Assembly: GCA_028702435.1 (NCBI GenBank)
Contig: JAQVOX010000005.1
Coordinates: 1 to 32,912 of the forward strand
Reading direction: 5' to 3'
Origin: Desulfotomaculaceae bacterium
GTDB taxonomy: Bacteria > Bacillota > Desulfotomaculia > Desulfotomaculales > Pelotomaculaceae
Length of the DNA: 32,912 bases
Below are positions 8,861 to 18,227 of the stretch, piece by piece. How positions within the stretch are numbered: position 1 is the stretch's first letter; the number at the start of each line of letters is the position of its first letter. The position numbers were made by a program, and so were the translations under genes. The notes under the pieces were generated by a model, which worked only from the letters and a program-made list of their open reading frames with translations, was not told the origin of the DNA and made no database searches.

Positions 8861-9841
8861 ATGGAATATTTAATAGAAAATATGACTACTCAACTTCGCT
8901 GGATAAAAAATTGCCAAATTCTTAGCCCGGGCCATGCTGCAGACGGTGCGATTAAAAAGTATCCTAACCAGGGCTGGATCAATCCCTATTTTGCTAATTT
9001 TGCGGCAACAGCTATGTTGGAAGCCCCTGTGAACTACCCTTTGGTCAAGCGCTATTTAAACTGGTATCTCCGCCATCTTGAAAACAACGGAACCATCCTC
9101 GACTATCACTATGACGATCAATTACTATTCAAAACAGCCGGACCGGATTCAGAAGACTCTTATGCCGGCACTTATCTCTCCCTGGCCAGCTCATACCATT
9201 ACCGGACCGGGCAAACAGACTGGGTTAGGAAAAACCTCCCCCGCTTAAAAAAAATAGCCGGGGTGATCATAAACCTGATGGACCGGGACGGTCTTACCTT
9301 TGCCCTGGCCGGCTACCATGTGAAATATCTCATGGACAACTGCGAAGCCTACCGGGGTTTAAAGGATTTCGCTAATCTTCTGCATTCGATCGGCGACCAG
9401 GATGCGGCTGTCTATCAATCTAAAGCCGGTGCTATTGCCGCTGGTATTGAAAAAATGCTCTGGAACCCGCGTACCAGGTGCTACCATGCCAGCAAAACAG
9501 GCTGGTTCAGAAACCGAATCCGCCTAAGAAAATTTTATCCGGACGCAGCCTGTCAGGTTTTTCCTGTGCTATATGGATTGCTCAAGCCTGGTTCAAAGCG
9601 GGCAGACAGCCTTTATAACTTATTTAACAATTTCCAGCCAGATTGGGTTATTATTAAGCCACCGGATTTTCCATGGATGCTTCTGGGTTATTACGCCTGC
9701 CTGCACGGTGATTTCAAACGCGCGCTTGAGAAAATTAAGCAAGCTAACAAAGTCTATATCGAACCGCAGTCAGGGAACTGGTACTGTGCCGAGGCAGCCT
9801 TTTACGTCTTGACCTGTGTAAAATTAATTATGTCCAAATAA
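8861..9841 (+). CDS. (alpha/alpha)6 six-hairpin glycosidase-like protein (GH15/amylo-glucosidase-like)
   Basis: GPDSEDSYAGTYLSLASSYHYRTG, YLMDNCEAYRGLKDFANLL, PQSGNWYCAEAAFYVL; adjacent to a GH15 gene; ATG with AAGGAG upstream. Confidence 0.65.
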   Translation: MEYLIENMTTQLRWIKNCQILSPGHAADGAIKKYPNQGWINPYFANFAATAMLEAPVNYPLVKRYLNWYLRHLENNGTILDYHYDDQLLFKTAGPDSEDSYAGTYLSLASSYHYRTGQTDWVRKNLPRLKKIAGVIINLMDRDGLTFALAGYHVKYLMDNCEAYRGLKDFANLLHSIGDQDAAVYQSKAGAIAAGIEKMLWNPRTRCYHASKTGWFRNRIRLRKFYPDAACQVFPVLYGLLKPGSKRADSLYNLFNNFQPDWVIIKPPDFPWMLLGYYACLHGDFKRALEKIKQANKVYIEPQSGNWYCAEAAFYVLTCVKLIMSK

Positions 9842-9913
9842 ATGGCTTAAATTGTATATACATTTATACTATTCCCCGGACCTAAGCCGGGCATAATATG
9901 AAAACTATGATGA

Positions 9914-11932
9914 GTGGTGGTGAAAAAAATAATTAATCCGAAACCCCATCCAGAAATGCCGGAAGCTATTATCGGGAACTCAAAAATGCTGGCCTCGATC
10001 AGAGACAATGGAGAGATTTACAAGCTTTTTTGGCCACAAATTGATTATGGCCAGCACCTTGGACACTTCTGGCCGGGGATCAGGCTGTCCTTGCCGGAAG
10101 GACAAAGTTTCACTAAGTGGTTCCACCTAAATATATGGAGGTCTACGCAACGCTACCTGGAGGATACCAATATATTTGAAACGGAAATGTCCAGCCAGAC
10201 TCATAATCTTAAAGCGGTCCAACATGATTTCATTCTTCCAGACCGGGACATCCTGGTTAGACACTATATATTAACAAATAGCGGCAAGAAACCCGAAAAG
10301 CTTACATTTATGGTCTATTGCGCCTTTGAAATTGAGGAATCCACTCTGTACGACGACGCTCAAATCGATTTTTCAAATAATTCCCTCACCTTTTCCCGGA
10401 GAAATATCTATCTGGCTTTAACCGGGGCTGGTTATCCCTTGAGCGGCTACCAATGTGGCAGGCGAGGCACCCACTCCGACCCTTTTCAGGATGCCTCCAG
10501 AGGTGTGCTCCGGGGTGGCAGTGACAATATCCGGCATAGTTCCGGAAGCCTGGACTGGGACATGGGTGAACTAAAACCGGGAGAATCAAAGAGCCTAACC
10601 CTTTACCTGGCAGCAGGTTCAGGGCAGGAAATAGTAAGAGCACTACTCGCTGAGGCCACTGCCAAAAAAGGTTGCGACTGGCTGGAACATACGAAACAGT
10701 ACTGGTACAATTGGCTCGGGAAAGGAATGGCAAAGGCAAGCGAAAATGTGGACAACAGAGCGTTCCACCGGTCACTTTTGGCCATGAAGCTAATGTCAAA
10801 CAAGGAAACAGGCGCATCAATCGCCGCACCGGAGTTTGATCCTTACTATCTGATGTGCGGCGGCTATGGTTACTGCTGGCCACGTGACGCTGTTTATGTT
10901 GCCGCTGCTTTCGATGAAGCTGGTTATCATCGTGTCGCCGCAAAATTTTACGATTTTACCTGCTTAGTCCAGAGAAAAGAAGGTGGCTGGGAACAGCGCT
11001 ATTTCACGGACGGCTCGGTGGCGCCGAGTTGGGGCAAGCAAATTGACCAGATCGGTGCTGTATTATGGGGTTACGGTCACCACTACGGGCTCACCGGAGA
11101 TAATGATTTTCTGGACCGGATCTGGACCTCCCTGGACCTGGGAGCAAGTTTCCTCACTAATAACCTGGAAACAAACGGCCTCCCTGTCCCCAGCTTTGAC
11201 CCGTGGGAAGATGAATACGGCCAGGGCACTTATTCCGCGACAGCGGTATACGGTGGCCTGGTGGCAGCGAGCGAAATTGCATTGATAAAAGGTAACAAAG
11301 AAGCCGCGGAAAGGTGGCGCCTGGCAGCTGAAACAGTTAGAGAAGGTATACTGAATAACCAGTGGTCACCCAGACACAATAGATTCCTGCGCGGCGTCAA
11401 CAGAAGGGTTCACCAGGATACTTACAATCATGCCGCTTATGAAGGAAAAAAAACCTTCACCGGTACCGATCCCGCCGGTATTTACCCGACCTACTGGGTT
11501 GGAGAAGATGAACGGGTGGACTCAGCCCTATTAGGACTCGCCTTTCCATTCCGGGTACTAGAACCAAATGATGAAAAGCTGCAAGCCACCGTTCAGGCCA
11601 TTGAAGAACAGCTATGGAACAACAACACCGGTGGCCTGCATCGCTATACCGGTGATAGTTACCGGGGTGGAAACCCCTGGCTGATTACCACCTTTTGGTT
11701 GGCGATCTATTACTGCATGTCCGGAAAGCGTGACCGGGCCGAAGTACTCTACCGCTGGTGTCTGGCGCAGGCAAACCGTCATTTGCTTCTTCCCGAGCAG
11801 ATCGACAAAAACCGTGGCGGTCCAGTCTGGGTAATGCCCCTGAACTGGTCTCATGCCATGCTCGTGCTGGCCAGACTGGCGCTAGAGGACCATTTGAGTA
11901 TTATTAAACCGGCAAATCAAACCACCAGCTAG
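9914..11932 (+). CDS. Glycoside hydrolase family 15 / glucoamylase-like protein
   Basis: Diagnostic GH15 blocks: GGYGYCWPRDAVYVAAAFDEAGYHRVA, WEQRYFTDGSVAPSWGKQIDQIGAVLWGYGHHY, PSFDPWEDEYGQGTYSATAVYGGL, GGNPWLITTFWLAIYY. Confidence 0.88.
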   Translation: MVVKKIINPKPHPEMPEAIIGNSKMLASIRDNGEIYKLFWPQIDYGQHLGHFWPGIRLSLPEGQSFTKWFHLNIWRSTQRYLEDTNIFETEMSSQTHNLKAVQHDFILPDRDILVRHYILTNSGKKPEKLTFMVYCAFEIEESTLYDDAQIDFSNNSLTFSRRNIYLALTGAGYPLSGYQCGRRGTHSDPFQDASRGVLRGGSDNIRHSSGSLDWDMGELKPGESKSLTLYLAAGSGQEIVRALLAEATAKKGCDWLEHTKQYWYNWLGKGMAKASENVDNRAFHRSLLAMKLMSNKETGASIAAPEFDPYYLMCGGYGYCWPRDAVYVAAAFDEAGYHRVAAKFYDFTCLVQRKEGGWEQRYFTDGSVAPSWGKQIDQIGAVLWGYGHHYGLTGDNDFLDRIWTSLDLGASFLTNNLETNGLPVPSFDPWEDEYGQGTYSATAVYGGLVAASEIALIKGNKEAAERWRLAAETVREGILNNQWSPRHNRFLRGVNRRVHQDTYNHAAYEGKKTFTGTDPAGIYPTYWVGEDERVDSALLGLAFPFRVLEPNDEKLQATVQAIEEQLWNNNTGGLHRYTGDSYRGGNPWLITTFWLAIYYCMSGKRDRAEVLYRWCLAQANRHLLLPEQIDKNRGGPVWVMPLNWSHAMLVLARLALEDHLSIIKPANQTTS

Positions 11933-11946
11933 GTTGGTGGTTTAAT
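11919..11946 (+). terminator. Intrinsic-terminator-like hairpin after the glucoamylase gene
   Basis: AAACCACCA (11919-11927) loop GCTAGGT TGGTGGTTT (11935-11943), short T-rich tail; overlaps the stop codon. Confidence 0.5.
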
Positions 11947-11985
11947 TGTGTTCATCATGAAATTTTACTAAGCGCGGCATTTAAA

Positions 11986-13044
11986 TTAACTTTGAACAAG
12001 GTCATCCAGCGTTTCAAACGAATATCCCTGTGCCTTTGCATCTTTTATAATACGGTCCATCGCCCCCGCAGTATCTTTAGAAACTGCATGGAGCAGGATC
12101 AAGGCGCCATTATGCAAATTATCCATTACCGACTGGTAAGCTTCCTGCGAGCCGCCCGGCATCGGAACCCAATCTACCATCGCTAGACTCCAAAGTATAT
12201 TATAATAACCCAATTCTTTAGTCACTGCCAGGGTGCGCTCACTATATTCGCCTTTAGGTGGGCGAAGGTACTTCATTCCTTTATTGCCGGTTATTTTCTC
12301 GAACTCTTGCTCAACGATCTGAAGCTCCCTAATAATTTGTTCATCAGATATGTCCGGTAGACTTGGATGGGTGTCGGTATGATTGCACACCAGATGCCCT
12401 TCATTTACTATTCGTTTGATCAGTTCAGGCTGGGACTTCAAGTAATGCCCGGTGACAAAAAAGGCAGCTTTTACATTGTTGGCTTTAAGGGTATCTAAAA
12501 TCCCGTTGGTGTACCCATTTTCATAACCGTTATCGAAGGTCAAGTATACTACCTTTTGCTCAGGGCTACCAACCCAATATGCGCCGTATTTGCTAAGTTC
12601 GGTGCTAATTGAAGTGGGCATCTCCGGCTGTAGGTGCTGACTATTACGCTTTAGCCCCCAGCCGCGCTTAATGTTGGACAATTGGCTCACTGTGGTCGTG
12701 GTGGACGGCTCACCCGCAGTAGTTATTTTGGTTGCAGGTTTTTCTATAACTTGCGTCATGCTGCCCGCTCCAACCTCATTAGCGTTTGCTCCCAAGGCTG
12801 GGGTACCGGATACCTCAGACACCTCACTACCTTGCTTGTCTGCTATGGCTTTTTCACCATCCTGGCTGTCCGGCGCCGCCATATTGGGGTAAGTTTCCCC
12901 AGGACCACCCGTCCGAGCTGTTCCCAGCTGGTTTTGCCAAACATACCCGGACATAACATACCCGGACACACCTAGCAATAAAACAACGGCCGCCAGGACA
13001 ATAACCTTTCTGTTTTTTAATTTTTCTAGTTGTTTTTTCATCAT
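11986..13044 (-). CDS. Polysaccharide deacetylase, PdaA-like (NodB fold) with N-terminal TM/signal anchor
   Basis: VVYLTFDNGYENGYTNGILDTLKANNVKAAFFVTGHYLKSQPELIKRIVNEGHLVCNHTDTHPSLPDIS... KYLRPPKGEYSERTL; N-terminal VIVLAAVVLLLGVSGYVMSG. Confidence 0.9.
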   Translation of the reverse strand: MMKKQLEKLKNRKVIVLAAVVLLLGVSGYVMSGYVWQNQLGTARTGGPGETYPNMAAPDSQDGEKAIADKQGSEVSEVSGTPALGANANEVGAGSMTQVIEKPATKITTAGEPSTTTTVSQLSNIKRGWGLKRNSQHLQPEMPTSISTELSKYGAYWVGSPEQKVVYLTFDNGYENGYTNGILDTLKANNVKAAFFVTGHYLKSQPELIKRIVNEGHLVCNHTDTHPSLPDISDEQIIRELQIVEQEFEKITGNKGMKYLRPPKGEYSERTLAVTKELGYYNILWSLAMVDWVPMPGGSQEAYQSVMDNLHNGALILLHAVSKDTAGAMDRIIKDAKAQGYSFETLDDLVQS

Positions 13045-13234
13045 TGCCCCCCTGAATGTACTTGAGACATTATTATAATTGACGGATCGCTGGATTATTA
13101 TCCTTTCCCTAAAAAGCTCCTGCTGACAAGATTCAACAAAAACTAATCATATCCTTTTGAAAAGGTTTACGTATTATATTATTCAGGGGGTAAATGTTTT
13201 CCGGCGCCAAGCACCGGAGAAAAAACCAGGCAAT

Positions 13235-14149
13235 TTAGCCGGGAAAAAGTGCATCAACAAATTCTTTGGCATTAAAAGGTCGGAGGTCCCCGGGTTCTTC
13301 CCCAATACCAATCAGTTTAACCGGGATACTTAAGGCTTGGTTCACTCCTATTACCACTCCGCCCCGGGCACTCCCGTCCAGCTTGGTCAGGGCAATCCCG
13401 GTTACACCTGCCGCCGCACTAAACTGCTGGGCCTGGTTGATGGCATTCTGGCCAGTGGTAGCATCCAGCACCAGTAAAACTTCATGGGGCGCCCCAGGCA
13501 TTTCACGATCCAGCACCCTGCTAATCTTTCTTAATTCTTCCATTAAGTTGCTTTTTGTATGCAGCCTGCCGGCAGTATCTATAAGTAAGACGTCTGCCCG
13601 GCGCGCTCTCGCGGCCTGAAGGGAGTCAAAAGCAACAGCGGCCGGATCAGCTCCTTCCTGGTGTTTGATCAGTTCCACTCCTACGCGGTTGGCCCAGGAC
13701 TCCAGTTGTTCTATAGCAGCTGCCCGAAAAGTGTCCGCGGCACCCAAAATAACTTTTTTTCCCTCAGATTTCAACAAGTAAGCTAACTTCCCGATGGTAG
13801 TGGTTTTACCCACCCCATTGACACCCAGTACTACAATTACTGTTGGAGCTTCACGATTAAAATTAATCGACGACCGGCCATCGTCTAGCATAATGCCGAT
13901 TTGCTCTTTCAAAATCGCTTTGAGTTCCCCGGCGTCTGCCACACGGCGCTCCCTGACCACACGCCGGGCCACCTCCACTAGTTCAAGGGCGGTGTTTACC
14001 CCTACGTCAGCCTGAATCAGCAATTCCTCCAACTCTTCGTAAAGTTCTTCATCGATAGACTTGTGGCGGTGCACTAGGTGATCAATCTTTTCAACTAAAC
14101 CACGGCGGGTTTTGGTCAGGCTTTCTTGCAAACGGTTAAAGAAACCCAT
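13235..14149 (-). CDS. ftsY: Signal recognition particle receptor FtsY
   Basis: SRP GTPase NG domain: VLGVNGVGKTTTIGKLAYLLKSEGKKVILGAADTFRAAAIEQLESWANRVGVELI, DVLLIDTAGRLHTKSNLMEEL, LTKLDGSARGGVVIGVNQ, GIGEEPGDLRPFNAKEFVDALF. Confidence 0.96.
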   Translation of the reverse strand: MGFFNRLQESLTKTRRGLVEKIDHLVHRHKSIDEELYEELEELLIQADVGVNTALELVEVARRVVRERRVADAGELKAILKEQIGIMLDDGRSSINFNREAPTVIVVLGVNGVGKTTTIGKLAYLLKSEGKKVILGAADTFRAAAIEQLESWANRVGVELIKHQEGADPAAVAFDSLQAARARRADVLLIDTAGRLHTKSNLMEELRKISRVLDREMPGAPHEVLLVLDATTGQNAINQAQQFSAAAGVTGIALTKLDGSARGGVVIGVNQALSIPVKLIGIGEEPGDLRPFNAKEFVDALFPG

Positions 14150-14215
14150 CGACTCATTATAGCCTCCCTTATTAGCAAATACTGCGTTATATTATCGGGT
14201 AATATGTATCTGCCT

Positions 14216-14920
14216 TTACTTATTACATAGCCGTACCAGGGCCATCTTGGCTGCCTTTTGTTCCGATTCTTTTTTAGAACGACCGGCTCCGGTACCAACC
14301 ACCTTACCCTGGTATACTACACCGGCGGTAAAAGTCTTATCATGATCCGGACCCTCTTCCTTGATAATTATATACGAAACAGGCCCTAGGCCACGCTGTT
14401 GCACCATCTCTTGCAGCACTGTCTTATAATCCTGATCCAACCGGCCCTCCAGAACATCATCAATAACCGGAGCCAAAAACCGGATTGCTAATTCAGCAGC
14501 ACGGGCCAGTCCCTGATCTAGATAAATCGCCCCCAGCAAAGCCTCAAAAGCATCGGCTAGAATAGATGGGCGCTCCCTGCCACCGGAACCTTCCTCACCC
14601 TTGCCCATACTGAGACATAAGCCGAGCTTAAGTTCGTCGGCAACTTTGGCGAGGGATGACTCGCATACAACTGCAGCCCGGAATTTAGTTAATTCACCTT
14701 CACCCCAGTTAGGGTTATTCCGGTACAGAAAGTCACTAACCACCAGTTCCAGCACAGCATCACCTAAAAACTCCAGACGCTGGTTGTTTACCAATCCGGT
14801 CTGGCGCTTTTCACTGACAAAAGAACTATGAGTAAGGGCCTGGGACAGCAGGCTGTCGTCGCGCCAGTCGACACCAAGCTGCTTTCTCAACCGGAACCTG
14901 TACTCCCCCGTTTTGGACAC
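14216..14920 (-). CDS. rnc: Ribonuclease III
   Basis: QALTHSSFVSEKRQTGLVNNQRLEFLGDAVLELVVSDFLY; ILADAFEALLGAIYLDQG; C-terminal dsRBD GRSKKESEQKAAKMAL. Confidence 0.96.
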   Translation of the reverse strand: MSKTGEYRFRLRKQLGVDWRDDSLLSQALTHSSFVSEKRQTGLVNNQRLEFLGDAVLELVVSDFLYRNNPNWGEGELTKFRAAVVCESSLAKVADELKLGLCLSMGKGEEGSGGRERPSILADAFEALLGAIYLDQGLARAAELAIRFLAPVIDDVLEGRLDQDYKTVLQEMVQQRGLGPVSYIIIKEEGPDHDKTFTAGVVYQGKVVGTGAGRSKKESEQKAAKMALVRLCNK

Positions 14921-14954
14921 GACATCACCCCTAAACCCCGGTAAGATTAGCTAT

Positions 14955-16199
14955 TTAATAATGCCGTTTAAACAGCAGCGTAGCATTATGCCCACCAAAT
15001 CCAAAAGAATTGGAAAGCGCTACGTTAACTTTAGCCTCTCTAGCTACATTGGGAACAAAGTCCAGATCGCACTCATCATCAGGATATTCATAATTGATCG
15101 TAGGCGGGATAACCCCACGGGTTATAGCCATCACACAAACAGTAGACTCCAGGCCACCGGCAGCGCCCAGCAGGTGGCCGGTCATAGACTTGGTTGAACT
15201 GACGGCCAGCTTGTTGGCATGTGCCCCAAAGACTTTTTTGATGGCACTTACTTCAGCCTTATCCCCAATCGGTGTAGAAGTTGCGTGAGCGTTAATATAG
15301 TCTACCTCTTCCGGTGCGATCCCGGCATCTTTGAGCGCACCAAGCATTGAATTCACTGCCCCGTGCCCTTCGGGATCAGGAGCAGTAATATGGTAGGCAT
15401 CACATGAGCTGCCGTACCCGGCAATCTCAGCATAAACCCGCGCGCCCCGGCTCAGGGCATGTTCCATCGTTTCCAGAACTAAAACCGCAGCTCCCTCACT
15501 GGATACAAAACCATCCCGCCGGGCGTCAAAAGGCCTGCTCGCTTTTTCCGGCTCATCGTTACTAGTTGACATGGCCTTCATCGAACAAAAACCAGCCATC
15601 GCCAGCGGGGTAAGCGGCGCTTCCGTTCCTCCGGAAATCATTACATCCGCATAGCCCCACTGCAGCATTCTAAACGCATCTCCCAGCGCATTGGAACTGG
15701 AGGCACACGCCGAAACGCTGGTGACATTAGGACCAAACAGGCGGTAACTTATCGCTACCTGTCCGGCTCCCATATTGGCAATCATCATCGGTACGAAAAA
15801 AGGGCTGACCCGCCCCGGGCCCTTCTCCGCTAAAACCCTTGCCTGCTCCTCCAGGGTTTCCATACCGCCTATTCCCGAACCGAGAATTACTCCAATCCGG
15901 TTCCTGTCCTCTGCTTCCAGATCAAGTCCCGCATCTGCAAGGGCCATACCGGTAGCAGCTACCGCAAATTGAGTAAAGCGGTCCATGCGCCGAGCTTCTT
16001 TTTTGTCTATATATTTAGTATGTTCAAAATCAACAACTTCACCGGCAATTTTAGTGCTATGGTTAGCTGGGTCAAACCTGGTTACCCGCCTGATCCCGGA
16101 AATTCCCCCGGTAAGAGAAGACCAGAATCTTTCCAGACCGGTACCCACCGGAGAGATAATCCCCAAACCGGTAATTACAACCCGCTTTTGCAACAACAT
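14955..16199 (-). CDS. fabF: 3-oxoacyl-ACP synthase II
   Basis: RVVITGLGIISPVGTG..., SVSACASSSNALGDAFRMLQWGYADVMISGGTEAPLTPLAMAGFCSMKAMS, HATSTPIGDKAE, STKSMTGHLLGAAGG, NSFGFGGHNATLLFKR. Confidence 0.96.
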   Translation of the reverse strand: MLLQKRVVITGLGIISPVGTGLERFWSSLTGGISGIRRVTRFDPANHSTKIAGEVVDFEHTKYIDKKEARRMDRFTQFAVAATGMALADAGLDLEAEDRNRIGVILGSGIGGMETLEEQARVLAEKGPGRVSPFFVPMMIANMGAGQVAISYRLFGPNVTSVSACASSSNALGDAFRMLQWGYADVMISGGTEAPLTPLAMAGFCSMKAMSTSNDEPEKASRPFDARRDGFVSSEGAAVLVLETMEHALSRGARVYAEIAGYGSSCDAYHITAPDPEGHGAVNSMLGALKDAGIAPEEVDYINAHATSTPIGDKAEVSAIKKVFGAHANKLAVSSTKSMTGHLLGAAGGLESTVCVMAITRGVIPPTINYEYPDDECDLDFVPNVAREAKVNVALSNSFGFGGHNATLLFKRHY

Positions 16200-16214
16200 T
16201 CCTCCTCCTTCTTC

Positions 16215-16244
16215 AAAAAAGTCCCGTGGTTTCCCCCGGGACTT
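16215..16244 (-). terminator. Intrinsic terminator (possibly partial) between acpP and fabF
   Basis: Minus strand AAGTCCCG-GGGGAAACCA-CGGGACTT-TTTT: 8-bp perfect stem with T-run. Confidence 0.7.
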
Positions 16245-16260
16245 GCAGTCTGACGAAAAA

Positions 16261-16500
16261 TTATTGGCGCTCCTGAATGTATCTAACAGCCTCGCCTACG
16301 GTACGTATTTTTTCCGCATCCTCATCAGGAATTTCCAGGTCGAATTCTTCTTCTAAAGCCATGACCAGTTCAACAATATCTAAAGAGTCGGCTCCCAGGT
16401 TATCGACAAAGGACGCCTCCATTTGAACCTCCTCTTCTTCTACACCTAATTGATCAACAATGATGGACTTAACTTTGTCAGCTATCAACATAGCGAACAC
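16261..16500 (-). CDS. acpP: Acyl carrier protein
   Basis: [44 protein letters not shown] with the DSL phosphopantetheine site. Confidence 0.97.
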   Translation of the reverse strand: MFAMLIADKVKSIIVDQLGVEEEEVQMEASFVDNLGADSLDIVELVMALEEEFDLEIPDEDAEKIRTVGEAVRYIQERQ

Positions 16501-16537
16501 TCACCCCCTTTCGGTACTTTAACCAAAACAGCTTCTG

Positions 16538-17284
16538 TTACATACATACTATTCCGCCATCTATGTTTATGGTCTGTCCCGTTATGTATCCAGCCGCTTC
16601 TGAGGCCAGATAAACTACCAATCCGGCGACCTCTTCCGGACTGCCGAACCTTTTCAAGGGAACCTGGGCCAACATATTTTCCCTGACGTTTTCCGGCAGT
16701 AACCTGGTCATATCCGTATCAATTACCCCCGGAGCTATAGCGTTTACGGTTATATTACGGGAACCGAGCTCCTTTGCCATCGCCCTCGTCAGTCCGATCA
16801 ATCCGGCTTTAGCAGCGCTATAATTAGCCTGCCCGCTGTTCCCGGTAATACCAACCACTGAACTAATATTAATGATGCGCCCGAAATGATTTCTAAACAT
16901 ACTCCGCCCGGCAAATTTGATACAGTTAAAGGCACCCTTAAGGTTAGCGCCAATAACAGCATCCCAATCCTCGTCCTTCATTCTAAAGATCAGATTGTCT
17001 CTAGTAATACCGGCATTATTGACTAGAATGTCTACTTTCCCAAATTCAGCCTGGGCCGCCTTAACCATAGACTCGGCCTCTGCCGGGTCGGCTACATTAG
17101 CCTTATAAACCAGGGCTCGCCCGCCGGCGCCTTGAATGGCCTCCGACACTTCACCTGCCGCATCTGCCCCGCTGTTGTAATTCACCAATACAGCAGCCCC
17201 TTCCTTTGCTAGAGCAAAAGCGATGGCTCGACCGATACCCCTGGATGAACCGGTAACAATAGCAGCCTTGCCGTTAAGAACCAT
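16538..17284 (-). CDS. fabG: 3-oxoacyl-ACP reductase (start taken at MVLNGKAAIVTGSSRGIGRA)
   Basis: SDR motifs TGSSRGIG, NNAGITRDNLIFRM, YSAAKAGLIGLTRAMAKE, GYITGQTINIDGGIVCM. The ORF track extends to 17311, but the internal ATG at 17284 fits FabG N-termini. Confidence 0.95.
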   Translation of the reverse strand: MVLNGKAAIVTGSSRGIGRAIAFALAKEGAAVLVNYNSGADAAGEVSEAIQGAGGRALVYKANVADPAEAESMVKAAQAEFGKVDILVNNAGITRDNLIFRMKDEDWDAVIGANLKGAFNCIKFAGRSMFRNHFGRIINISSVVGITGNSGQANYSAAKAGLIGLTRAMAKELGSRNITVNAIAPGVIDTDMTRLLPENVRENMLAQVPLKRFGSPEEVAGLVVYLASEAAGYITGQTINIDGGIVCM

Positions 17285-17285
17285 T

Positions 17286-18227
17286 TTAGCTAACCTCCCT
17301 GACAAGTGCAAGGAATTTTTCCAAAGATGCTCTATCTTCTATGTTGCCTACCTTTATTTCCCGGCTGATTTTCTTCACTAGCCCACACAGGACCTTGCCG
17401 GGACCAACTTCAATGATGGCGGTGACACCGGATTGGATTAACAGCCGGATGCTTTCTTCCCAACGCACCGGGCTATAGACCTGACGAATCAACAATTCCC
17501 TTATTTCCGTTCCGGTGTGAGCAAATTCTGCAGTAACATTGGACACCACCGGTATGGTTGGTTCAGCTATAGATATTCGCTCCAGATCTACGGACAGTCT
17601 GTCCCCGGCCGGCTTCATCATACTGGAGTGAAATGGGGCGCTGACCGGTAAAGTAATAAACCGCTTCGCTCCAGACTCTTTAGCGAGTCGCTTGGCCGCT
17701 TCCAGCCCGGCATTATCGCCCGCTACCACTACTTGGCCGGGACAATTAAGATTAACCGCCTCGATGATCCCAAAATCTGAGGCATTACGACACAACTCCT
17801 GAACACGCTCACCGGAAAGCCCCATCACCGCAGCCATACCGCCTGCTCCGAGAGGAACAGCCTCCTGCATGTACTGCCCGCGCCCGCGAACCAGCCGCAC
17901 CGCATCTGCAAGTGGAATCGAACCGGCCGCTACTAAGGCAGTATACTCACCCAGACTATGTCCGGCCACAGCAGACGGGGGTAGGGCACCGGCCTGTCTC
18001 AATACTTCCAAACAGGCCACACTTGTAGTCAATACAGCAGGCTGAGTGTTTATAGTTTTATTTAACTCCTCTTCCCGTCCGGAAAAACACATTTCGGAAA
18101 TGGAAAACCCCAGGATTTCGTCAGCGTTATCAAACACAGCGCGGGCCTCCGGGTAGTTTTCATAAAACTCCCGCCCCATCCCAATGTACTGGGAACCCTG
18201 GCCGGGAAAGACAAAAGCAACGCTCAC
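17286..18227 (-). CDS. fabD: Malonyl-CoA:ACP transacylase
   Basis: VAFVFPGQGSQYIGMGREFYE, VAGHSLGEYTALVAAG, QVVVAGDNAG, VSAPFHSSMMKPA, VEVGPGKVLCGL-like motif. Confidence 0.96.
   Translation of the reverse strand: MSVAFVFPGQGSQYIGMGREFYENYPEARAVFDNADEILGFSISEMCFSGREEELNKTINTQPAVLTTSVACLEVLRQAGALPPSAVAGHSLGEYTALVAAGSIPLADAVRLVRGRGQYMQEAVPLGAGGMAAVMGLSGERVQELCRNASDFGIIEAVNLNCPGQVVVAGDNAGLEAAKRLAKESGAKRFITLPVSAPFHSSMMKPAGDRLSVDLERISIAEPTIPVVSNVTAEFAHTGTEIRELLIRQVYSPVRWEESIRLLIQSGVTAIIEVGPGKVLCGLVKKISREIKVGNIEDRASLEKFLALVREVS

Noticed and set aside
10386-10943. 185-aa minus-strand ORF antisense to the glucoamylase gene
   Set aside because: Shadow ORF opposite conserved GH15 motifs; translation rich in H/R/S/C with no domain pattern.
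13198-13225. Hairpin CCGGCGCC...AGCACCGG downstream of ftsY
   Set aside because: Stem is present but lacks a T-tract on the minus strand, so not called as an intrinsic terminator.
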